The notes beneath the pieces were generated by a model. The model was not told the DNA's origin. It saw nothing but the letters and a program-made list of their open reading frames with translations, and did no database searches. A stretch of 5,395 nt of DNA from Candidatus Zixiibacteriota bacterium (GTDB lineage: Bacteria; Zixibacteria; MSB-5A5; GN15; JACZUZ01): positions 1 to 5,395 of the forward strand of contig JADFNA010000150.1 of NCBI GenBank assembly GCA_022563625.1, in the 5' to 3' direction. Numbering within the stretch: position 1 is the stretch's first letter; each line of letters opens with the position of its first letter. Below, piece after piece: positions 1 through 4,852 of this stretch. The position numbers were made by a program, and so were the translations under genes.

Positions 1-45
1 TGGAATCGCGACAAGCTAATTGAAAAGGCTGATCAGTACGGATGA
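1..45 (+). CDS. 3' end of an unidentified upstream gene (partial)
   Basis: Frame 1 is open from the left edge and reads WNRDKLIEKADQYG before a TGA at 43-45. The stop overlaps the next gene's start as ATGA (42-45), a typical arrangement for translationally coupled genes in an operon. The other frame examined here, that of the next gene, has a TGA at 30-32. Fourteen residues are too few to identify a family. The mixed charged composition looks like the end of a soluble protein. An untranslated leader is the alternative, so this is called mainly on the ATGA overlap. Confidence 0.4.
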   Translation, partial: WNRDKLIEKADQYG

Positions 46-251
46 AAACAAATATCAGAAGATTTCGGTTTGAACGCGGAGAGCTGAGCCAGCAACAGTT
101 GGCGGATATGGTGTCGGTCTCGCGTCAGACAATCGTGGCAATCGAGAGGGATAACTACAGCCCCTCGGTGAAACTTGCTCTGATCCTGGCAAGAAAGCTG
201 GAGACGACAGTTGAAGCGCTATTTGAATTGGAGGAAAAAGATCATGATTAA
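42..251 (+). CDS. XRE-family HTH transcriptional regulator (small, single domain)
   Basis: This 69-residue protein is almost entirely one Cro/C1-type helix-turn-helix domain (about residues 4-60). The core QQQLADMVSVSRQTIVAIER matches the usual XRE pattern in which SRQTI forms the recognition helix and the following Tyr-Ser-Pro-Ser turn leads to the last helices. The end, VEALFELEEKD, is the typical tail of the short regulators that sit next to small membrane-protein genes. The length is normal for that subfamily. The start is fixed by an in-frame TGA at 30-32. The ATG overlaps the stop of the upstream frame. The next gene begins inside its last codons (ATG at 244), so the two are almost certainly co-transcribed. 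By family, it probably binds its own promoter region and represses or modulates the operon. No ligand domain is present. The target and the signal cannot be read from this window. Confidence 0.9.
   Translation: MKTNIRRFRFERGELSQQQLADMVSVSRQTIVAIERDNYSPSVKLALILARKLETTVEALFELEEKDHD
230..234 (+). promoter_or_regulatory. Ribosome binding site that decides the start at 244
   Basis: GGAGG lies 9 nt before the ATG at 244, inside the end of the regulator gene. It supports initiation at 244 rather than at an upstream in-frame TTG at 211. Confidence 0.75.
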
Positions 252-684
252 ACGGGATACAATATTCTACTCCGCCTGCGGCCTCTCGGGTGTGGGGTTA
301 ATACTTGCCTTCATGGGCTACGATCTCAGTTTGCTTTTATTTGTTGCAGCCTACCTGTTGAGGCCCGCCCTCCATGAGTTTGGTCTTGCCAAACAGTACG
401 CTGACGAGCGCCAGCTCGAGATTCACTCTCGGTCCGGCAATCTTGCATTTGTTATAGTTATGATGGCCATGGTCGGAATGGTTTTCTGGCGAATCGCGGA
501 CGGAGAGTCAACTGGAGAGTTGTACACGCTGATTGGAATCGGTTTGGCCGCACGCGCGCTGACGGGGTTAGTGATGGCCGGTGAATATCGCAAAGCCGGT
601 GTTGTTATAATCAGCGCCTTCGGAGTGTTACTGGCGTTATTTATCGTCTTGGCGATTATCCCCTTGACAAAGTACTATGACTGA
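244..684 (+). CDS. 5' fragment of a polytopic membrane protein gene truncated by an IS1595 element
   Basis: Translation from the ATG at 244 gives 146 residues. The first 136 are native and the last ten (AIIPLTKYYD) are read from the left terminal repeat of the inserted element and the bases just after it. About five hydrophobic segments are visible: near residues 7-24, 29-45, 67-84, 94-113 and 118-136. A cytosolic-looking stretch with ADERQLEIHSRSGN follows the second. A DERQ..I....G motif after two membrane helices recalls the DUF2178/DUF3796 type of small membrane protein often paired with short XRE regulators, which matches the gene before it. That family call comes from memory of the pattern, not a search. 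The fragment ends in the middle of its fifth hydrophobic segment. The rest of the gene resumes in frame at 2573 on the far side of the element. The fragment may still be translated but has lost more than two thirds of the protein. Confidence 0.8.
   Translation: MIKRDTIFYSACGLSGVGLILAFMGYDLSLLLFVAAYLLRPALHEFGLAKQYADERQLEIHSRSGNLAFVIVMMAMVGMVFWRIADGESTGELYTLIGIGLAARALTGLVMAGEYRKAGVVIISAFGVLLALFIVLAIIPLTKYYD
643..650. repeat. Left 8-bp target site duplication
   Basis: ATCGTCTT lies immediately before the left terminal repeat and is repeated in direct orientation at 2565-2572, immediately after the right one. Eight base pairs is the duplication length known for the IS1595 family. Confidence 0.93.
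651..673 (+). repeat. Left terminal inverted repeat
   Basis: These 23 bases, starting GGCGATTATCCCC and ending TTGACAAAGT, are the exact reverse complement of 2542-2564. The match would extend by one base into the flanking T/A pair at 650/2565, which is part of the target duplication and so coincidental. The repeat contains TTGACA (664-669), pointing into the element. No good -10 box follows at 16-18 nt on this side; the best is TACCTT at 688-693. Confidence 0.93.
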
Positions 685-1666
685 GAGTACCTTAATACAG
701 AGAAGCCCCTATATTGGGGTTGATAGGATTCCGGTGGTGGAGAATGGCCAGCCGGGCGACTCTTCTATTTCATTTAAGGAGCTATGGCAACCCGGTTCGG
801 TGGTCAGTTTGTGGGATATGAAAAAATACATTGCCGAAGACTATTTCGACATGGCTAGATTGTTAGTCCTGGAGGAAAACAATCTCAAGGTCGAAATCAG
901 AGAGGGAAAAACACATATTGACAACCAAAGTCAAGATGCCAAAAGATACAAAAAATCGATTACCATAATAAAGGATCATGCAGACGACTTAAATATGAAA
1001 GTTGTTTCGTCATTTTGTGAAGATACAATTCGTTCACTTTTTGCCAAATCTGAACAATTAGATTTATCTGAACTTTCTCGACAAATCCGAGTTATTGCAG
1101 ACTGCGTTCGCAACACTTTAAGAAATCGACAGTTCTTTGTCCTCGACGAGGGAGACATTGATTTCTTCGATAATAATCAATTCTCTTCCGAAAGCATTAA
1201 GCAATTCGAGACATGCAAGCAAGATATGATTAACGCAGGCAAATGTTTTGCTTTCGAATTTTACCCCGCTTGTGTGTTCCATTTGATGAGAATTGTAGAT
1301 GCTTTAATAAAGCGTCTATCCAAACACTATAAACTAAAGCCGACTAACCCTAATTGGGGTGGGATACTAAAGGTTCTGCGCGCTAAACGTGACGGCATGA
1401 AACGTATCAGCAGAGAAAAACATAGCCTCTGGACCGATGTGTGCGAACAGGTGTCATCAATAAAGGACGCAACACGCAATCCTCTTAGTCATTCTGATGA
1501 AGAATTACCAGTTGATAGCTTAAGCCGAACTGATGTGAAATATACTCCCGACGAAGCAAGGCGTGCTTTTGAAAACGTAAAAGCCCTAGCTAAAACAGTT
1601 TGCGGTTTATTACCTCAGAAGCTCGTTTCCAAGACTCGATCCATTAAGTCGAAGTCGTCACGGTGA
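677..1666 (+). CDS. Transposon cargo: protein with HEPN-like C-terminal region (RNxxxH motif)
   Basis: This is a 329-residue soluble protein with no signal peptide or membrane segment. The N-terminal half (to about residue 165) is charged and largely helical, possibly coiled around 60-115. From about residue 176 to 310 the layout resembles a HEPN-type four-helix domain: a helix with AFEFYPACVFHLMRIVDALIKRL, a loop with NPNWGGILKVL, then SIKDATRNPLSH (R267-H272, an R-x4-H motif), then YTPDEARRAFENVKAL. Known HEPN proteins with such motifs are often metal-independent ribonucleases in toxin, abortive-infection or defence systems. Others are non-catalytic nucleic-acid binders. Activity here is inference. 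The ATG at 677 is 3 nt after the terminal repeat, lacks a clear ribosome binding site, and overlaps the stop of the truncated host gene (682-684), so coupled translation is possible. GTG at 734, with AGGA at 725-728, is an alternative start. The last 17 codons plus stop overlap the transposase end. Sampled lines are only about 32% G+C. Confidence 0.85.
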   Translation: MTESTLIQRSPYIGVDRIPVVENGQPGDSSISFKELWQPGSVVSLWDMKKYIAEDYFDMARLLVLEENNLKVEIREGKTHIDNQSQDAKRYKKSITIIKDHADDLNMKVVSSFCEDTIRSLFAKSEQLDLSELSRQIRVIADCVRNTLRNRQFFVLDEGDIDFFDNNQFSSESIKQFETCKQDMINAGKCFAFEFYPACVFHLMRIVDALIKRLSKHYKLKPTNPNWGGILKVLRAKRDGMKRISREKHSLWTDVCEQVSSIKDATRNPLSHSDEELPVDSLSRTDVKYTPDEARRAFENVKALAKTVCGLLPQKLVSKTRSIKSKSSR

Positions 1667-2496
1667 TTGAAACGGAACTCAAATTCATTCAGATAAAGCG
1701 GAAGATACTTAGCGGAAACCTTATGAAACACTCCAGTAATACCTCGCTTGAACAAGCTCCAGACGTTCTCAACGCCGTTAGTGTGGATATCCCCATCAAC
1801 GTAAGTCTGGGCGTGTTTAACAGCGGAATGAGTGAACTCGGACGAGTCAAGCCATATATAGGAAGTATATTCATCGGTATGGACGTGGCTTCCCGGTTTG
1901 GCGTGAGTTCTAATGAATCTCTTGAGGGTAGTCGATGAAACGTTCTCTACAGCTTTCAAGCGAATCTTGCCAGAAGTCCTCTCCCGCATTCCGACTATCG
2001 GAGTTTTATTGGCGCCTCCGCGCCCGCGCCTCCCTCGTTTTATGCCGCCTATATAAGTTTCGTCAACTTCGACAATCCCGGAAAACTTCTGACAGAAAGC
2101 GTCATCTTCCTGCATAGCGAGGCGAACACGATGAGCCATATACCACGCAGTTTTGTAACTGACATTCAGTTCGCGCTGAAGCTGTTTAGCCGCTACGCCC
2201 TTCTTGGCCGAGCAAATCATGTAAATTGCCAGAAACCACTTGGTCAACGGAAGATGGGAATTGTGAAACACGGTTCCGGTAGTCACCGAGTATTGATACT
2301 TGCAGTCAACACACTCGTACAGATAGCGAACCTTGTGGGTCTTTCCCTCGCCCTCAAACTTAAACACTCTAACACTGCCACAGCGGATACAGCACAGACC
2401 CTCGGGCCAGCGGATTTTCTCAAAGTGTTCGATACACTTCTCTTCGGTTCCAAACCTCTCGAACACTTCTATGATAGATATTTGTCTCTTTTTCAT
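1615..2496 (-). CDS. IS1595-family (ISXO2-like) transposase
   Basis: The protein is 293 residues from the ATG at 2496. It catalyses cut-and-paste or replicative movement of the element by DDE chemistry. In order it shows an N-terminal region with ERFGTEEKCIEHFEKIRWP; a zinc ribbon with Cys36/Cys39 and Cys62/Cys65; a helical region containing TGTVFHNSHLPLTKWF and ELNVSYKTAWYMAHRVRLAM; and the catalytic domain. The first catalytic Asp is D145 in VEVDETYIGG and the second D208 in HTDEYTSY. The third position falls in HTNGVENVWSLFKRG (E243, or N240 in the family's DDE/N usage). It ends with the family signature YLNEFEFRFNHR. The length is about normal and no break is seen. The frame extends upstream to an ATG at 2532, but that lies before the predicted transcription start. 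The 2496 start has GAGGG 8 nt upstream. The 3' end overlaps the cargo gene by 52 bp on the opposite strand. Confidence 0.95.
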   Translation of the reverse strand: MKKRQISIIEVFERFGTEEKCIEHFEKIRWPEGLCCIRCGSVRVFKFEGEGKTHKVRYLYECVDCKYQYSVTTGTVFHNSHLPLTKWFLAIYMICSAKKGVAAKQLQRELNVSYKTAWYMAHRVRLAMQEDDAFCQKFSGIVEVDETYIGGIKRGRRGRGGANKTPIVGMRERTSGKIRLKAVENVSSTTLKRFIRTHAKPGSHVHTDEYTSYIWLDSSEFTHSAVKHAQTYVDGDIHTNGVENVWSLFKRGITGVFHKVSAKYLPLYLNEFEFRFNHRDDFDLMDRVLETSF

Positions 2497-2504
2497 GGTA
2501 CAAA

Positions 2505-2509
2505 CCCTC
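2505..2509 (-). promoter_or_regulatory. Ribosome binding site of the transposase
   Basis: On the minus strand GAGGG stands 8 nt before the ATG at 2496. It decides the start in favour of MKKRQISIIEVF over the longer frame beginning at 2532. Confidence 0.7.
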
Positions 2510-2522
2510 ACTTTCTGAGAGG

Positions 2523-2551
2523 AATATAACATGAAAGGGACACTTTGTCAA
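2523..2551 (-). promoter_or_regulatory. Transposase promoter overlapping the right terminal repeat
   Basis: On the minus strand a perfect -35 box TTGACA (2551-2546) is followed after exactly 17 nt by TATATT (2528-2523), one mismatch from the sigma-70 -10 consensus. Transcription should start near 2516, giving a leader of about 20 nt before the ATG at 2496. The -35 box lies within the inverted repeat where transposase must bind, so the transposase could compete with RNA polymerase and limit its own synthesis. That regulatory idea is inference. Confidence 0.75.
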
Positions 2552-2564
2552 GGGGATAATCGCC
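2542..2564 (-). repeat. Right terminal inverted repeat
   Basis: This is the exact reverse complement of 651-673 over 23 bases. It marks the right end of the element, next to the target duplication at 2565. On the minus strand it supplies the -35 box of the transposase promoter. Confidence 0.93.
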
Positions 2565-2572
2565 ATCGTCTT
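2565..2572. repeat. Right 8-bp target site duplication
   Basis: ATCGTCTT here is the direct copy of 643-650. Host sequence resumes at 2573 in the frame of the interrupted gene. Confidence 0.93.
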
Positions 2573-2573
2573 A

Positions 2574-3449
2574 ATGGAAGGGTTCTCGATAGCATCAGCG
2601 TTTGGTGTGGCGCTTGGATTGATAATTGTTGGCTTCGGCCAATTAGGTAGAAGGTTCCCTAAGACGATTTCCATAGCGCTGGCAGCTTTCGCAGTCAGCG
2701 CTGTCTTGTTTTCCGATCTTCTTCAATTCCACCGAAAAGATATGGAAATGTGGCTGTTTTTTGTCATCCCGATCGTGACATCTTCAGTCTGTCTTTTCCT
2801 GGGAAGCAAGGGTGAAGGAGAGGATGTATCCACAAGGGTCAGATCGATAGTGTTTGGATCTCTGGGTGTCGGAGCGGCCACAGTATTTGCATTGGCGCTC
2901 ATTATCGGAAGCGGTGAAGATCATAGTAAGGGGCGAAGAGTGGCAGTACCGGAGGGTGAATCTGCTGAGGTCCAGGGAGTCTCTTGCTCAGGCCAAATTC
3001 AATATTACAAGAACGGCAATCTTGAGTTCTGCCGCCTGGCGCGCGAAGATACATTGTCCGGTCAGATACTTCCTGCGGGAACAGGCATCCACTTCACCCA
3101 AGACGGTCAGTTCAACTGGTGTTTCCTGCAAGAGGACACTGAAATCCAGGGGTATCTCTGCCGGGGAGATGGTCATGGTTTCATGACGGAATTTCACCCC
3201 AATGGTCAAGTGAGAACTGTCTATCTGGCTGAAGACCAGGTTATTCAAGGAACACCCTGCGCCAGGTTCCGCTTTTTGTCCGCAGTGTTCAACCCGATCC
3301 ACGGCAAAAACGGCAATACAAGTTTCCATGAGAATGGACAACTGAGGTATTGTGAGCTGTCGGAAAACTTCAGTATTGAAGGGCGAAGTTTCAGGCGCGG
3401 AGATGCGGTAAGGTTCAATCAGAATGGAAAGTTAGTTGTAAAGCAATAG
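2574..3449 (+). CDS. 3' fragment of the interrupted membrane protein: membrane helices plus MORN-like repeats
   Basis: The open frame codes for 291 residues from the ATG at 2574, which was an internal Met codon (137) of the intact gene. I see no ribosome binding site at a useful distance, so independent translation is doubtful. Four hydrophobic segments come first, near residues 5-22, 31-50, 60-77 and 92-112. A linker with SGEDHSKGRR follows, then a repeat domain. Five repeats align on the pattern F-x-x-N/D-G-Q/N-L/V-x-x-C-x-L-x-E-D/N-x-x-I-x-G: about residues 144-163, 174-193, 207-226, 251-270 and a short last one at 281-291. This resembles the MORN_2/YwqK type of repeat, which forms an extended beta structure. 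Its binding partner is unknown. The repeats follow the last membrane helix, so they form one soluble domain at the membrane face; which side is not clear. Confidence 0.75.
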   Translation: MEGFSIASAFGVALGLIIVGFGQLGRRFPKTISIALAAFAVSAVLFSDLLQFHRKDMEMWLFFVIPIVTSSVCLFLGSKGEGEDVSTRVRSIVFGSLGVGAATVFALALIIGSGEDHSKGRRVAVPEGESAEVQGVSCSGQIQYYKNGNLEFCRLAREDTLSGQILPAGTGIHFTQDGQFNWCFLQEDTEIQGYLCRGDGHGFMTEFHPNGQVRTVYLAEDQVIQGTPCARFRFLSAVFNPIHGKNGNTSFHENGQLRYCELSENFSIEGRSFRRGDAVRFNQNGKLVVKQ

Positions 3450-3752
3450 TCTGATATTCCCCTGCCTCAGGCAAGCGCTGTTGTGCGGGTGCGTCCCGGC
3501 GGTCCTGATTGCCAGCCAGTCTAAAATTCGGGCCTATTGGAATGTGACCGCCGTCTGTTTACCCGTGCGCTGACGCTCGCTCCCGGATTCTGTCCCAGAG
3601 TTTATGTCGTATGGGAAGATAGGAGTTAGCAGATTGTTTCGCCGACCAGGTTAGGACGAATCCCTTTCCATTGCGGCCGTGAAGATGGATTTCTCGTATT
3701 CCGCCAGATATGACTTTCCGCAAAAACCGCTACCCAAATCCCTGTTTCCGCG

Positions 3753-3830
3753 TATATTAGTTACAGGCGCCGTGTCTCGCCAGCCCGCATAACTCTCCCG
3801 CGCCGAACGCCGATATAATTAACAGGCGCT
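3753..3830 (+). repeat. Pair of imperfect direct repeats upstream of the dockerin gene
   Basis: TATATTAGTTACAGGCGCC (3753-3771) and TATAATTAACAGGCGCT (3814-3830) align with one small gap and a few changes, about 61 bp apart. They could be paired binding sites or duplicated promoter-like elements for the gene at 3928. Two copies alone do not prove a function. Confidence 0.4.
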
Positions 3831-3844
3831 ACCTTGCTGTTCTC

Positions 3845-3870
3845 AATCCCGTGAACCGTAAAGCGGGATT
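3845..3870 (+). promoter_or_regulatory. Inverted repeat upstream of the dockerin gene
   Basis: AATCCCG (3845-3851) and CGGGATT (3864-3870) form a perfect 7-bp stem, with a possible U-G pair extending it, around a 12-nt loop. It ends 57 nt before the ATG at 3928. There is no T-run, so a terminator is unlikely. A 5'-leader hairpin or a dyad operator is possible. Confidence 0.3.
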
Positions 3871-3927
3871 TGCCCTAACACAAGGTACTCCAATGCTTTG
3901 GCCGGTCACCAGAAACTGTAATGTGAT

Positions 3928-4722
3928 ATGATTGTGGTAAATATTCGAATTCGTTGTTCAACTCTATACCCGCTGGCGCTATCGCTCGCTCTTCTGTGCC
4001 AGGGCATGGCCGCCGCAGGGCAAAATCATCTGTCTCTGTCGGCAAACCCGCCGATAGGTGACCCCGGGATACCGGATACATTGCGCATTGATTATTTCGC
4101 AGCGGGCCTGGGCCGTCAAATTATCGTACCTGTCCGCTTCTTTAATGACGAAAATCTGGGAGCTCTGCAGATTATTGTTTCGTATGATACCGCCAGCTTA
4201 GTGATTGATTCGGTTTCATTCTTGAACACTACTGTTCCCGGCGCACAGTTCGTTGTGTTGGATTCAATCGCCGGAAAGGTAAACGCAGGTATTTTCCTAT
4301 CGGGCGTTGGTGTCATACCTGCCCAAACAGGATTGTTCGCCGAGTTATATCTGTCCCAGAAAGGAATACCCGGTCCGATGGCCGTGATTATTGACACAAC
4401 ATCGATTGTGCTTGCTGGAGGCACGACTATCAGGACAGTATTCAGCGCATCGAACCCTGCCGTTTCTATTTTCCCGATGTTTGCCGGTGGTGTCGGAGAA
4501 ATATTGAACTATGTTCCCGGTGACGCTGACAATAACGGTAAAGTAAACATTGCCGACATCACTTTCTTGATTGCCCGGATTTTCAATTTTGGTCCACCGC
4601 CGCCGATCCCGGCGGCCGCTGATCCGGATGGGAGCTGTCGGATAAATATTGCTGATGTTACGTTTCTGATATCTCGGATTTTCAATTTCGGAACGGAACC
4701 GATGGTTGGCTGTGCGGAATGA
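3928..4722 (+). CDS. Secreted protein with cohesin-like domain and C-terminal dockerin repeats
   Basis: The 264-residue protein begins with a signal peptide: basic start (R7, R9), hydrophobic core LYPLALSLALLC, likely cleavage after Ala around residues 29-31. The Cys in the core does not fit a lipobox. Residues about 50-185 look like an all-beta cohesin-type domain, for example GRQIIVPVRFFN then LGALQIIVSYDTASLVIDSVSF, the pattern of short extracellular beta proteins. Two dockerin type I calcium loops follow. The first is D199-x-D201-x-N203-G-x-x-N207-x-x-D210; the second is D232-x-D234-x-S236-x-x-x-N240-x-x-D243. Each is followed by the same helix, TFLIxRIFNFG, with a proline-rich linker between. 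In cellulosomes dockerins bind cohesins; in many non-cellulolytic bacteria such tails occur on diverse exported proteins with unknown partners. An in-frame TAA at 3919-3921 fixes the start no earlier than this ATG. The ribosome binding site is weak. It converges with the gene at 4853. Confidence 0.85.
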   Translation: MIVVNIRIRCSTLYPLALSLALLCQGMAAAGQNHLSLSANPPIGDPGIPDTLRIDYFAAGLGRQIIVPVRFFNDENLGALQIIVSYDTASLVIDSVSFLNTTVPGAQFVVLDSIAGKVNAGIFLSGVGVIPAQTGLFAELYLSQKGIPGPMAVIIDTTSIVLAGGTTIRTVFSASNPAVSIFPMFAGGVGEILNYVPGDADNNGKVNIADITFLIARIFNFGPPPPIPAAADPDGSCRINIADVTFLISRIFNFGTEPMVGCAE

Positions 4723-4852
4723 TTGCGGGAAAGTTTTGGCCGGTGCAAACAATCTGAAAAGCATTCAAGTGGTTATCCCAAATACGCAGCTCATTCCCCG
4801 AGTGCGTGGACAATTCAGCAAAAAAACAAGCCAGAGAGAGACCCGATAACTG

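Larger units (their letters stand above)
651..2564. mobile_element. IS1595-family (ISXO2-like) element carrying a cargo gene
   Basis: The element is 1914 bp and bounded by 23-bp perfect inverted repeats beginning GGCGATTATCCCC. It sits between 8-bp direct repeats ATCGTCTT. It encodes an IS1595-type transposase on the minus strand and a second, convergent gene on the plus strand with a HEPN-like region. A minimal IS1595 element holds little more than the transposase. Here about 940 bp between the left repeat and the transposase stop is occupied by cargo. Passenger genes are known in the IS1595 family, so the architecture has precedent even if this cargo may not. It is inserted inside a membrane-protein gene, with the transposase transcribed opposite to the host operon. 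The repeats match perfectly, the duplication is intact and the transposase frame is open, so it may be a young and active copy. Confidence 0.93.
244..3449 (+). pseudogene. Ancestral membrane/MORN-repeat gene split by insertion (span of both halves)
   Basis: Deleting 651-2564 plus one copy of the 8-bp target duplication joins 244-650 directly to 2573-3449. Codon 136 becomes TTA (Leu) and the frame continues as LFIVL-MEGFS without a shift or stop. The result is one protein of about 427 residues. It would have a polytopic N-terminal half of roughly nine hydrophobic segments and a C-terminal domain of five MORN-like repeats. The hydrophobic segment cut by the element is restored by the join, which argues that the two pieces were one gene rather than two adjacent ones. 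The clean duplication and perfect terminal repeats suggest a recent insertion. Its intact role is unknown. Position behind an XRE regulator suggests a regulated membrane protein. Confidence 0.85.
3450..3927. other. Non-coding stretch of 478 bases, no gene supported
   Basis: No credible open frame, tRNA or rRNA is visible on either strand. The contents I can point to are a small hairpin TGCC-TCA-GGCA (3463-3473) with no T-run after it, a distant 8-bp inverted repeat (3497-3504/3546-3553), two related direct repeats (3753-3771 and 3814-3830), and a 7-bp hairpin (3845-3851/3864-3870). The promoter of the gene at 3928 should lie here. TATAAT at 3814-3819 is a -10-like string but has no matching -35. 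A decayed gene or an unrecognised RNA cannot be excluded. Confidence 0.6.

Noticed and set aside
211..243. Upstream TTG start that would lengthen the membrane protein by 11 residues
   Set aside because: The ATG at 244 has GGAGG at a 9-nt spacing and gives a normal membrane-protein start. The extension (MKRYLNWRKKI) is only the regulator's end read in another frame.
706..719. CCCC-TATATT-GGGG dyad near the start of the cargo gene as an operator
   Set aside because: It lies inside the coding region, only the four outer bases pair, and no second copy is seen.
1663..2529. Several plus-strand open frames across the transposase region
   Set aside because: They lie antisense to a transposase with clear family motifs throughout and show no protein-like motifs of their own.
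3463..3473. Hairpin TGCC-TCA-GGCA just after the split gene, as a terminator
   Set aside because: The stem is only four pairs and no T-run follows.
3497..3553. Inverted repeat CGGCGGTC/GACCGCCG with a 41-nt gap
   Set aside because: Eight GC-rich bases at this distance can easily occur by chance, and nothing between the arms adds support for an RNA.
4345..4764. Minus-strand frames opposite the dockerin gene
   Set aside because: They are shadows of the plus-strand gene, whose signal peptide and calcium loops are convincing.
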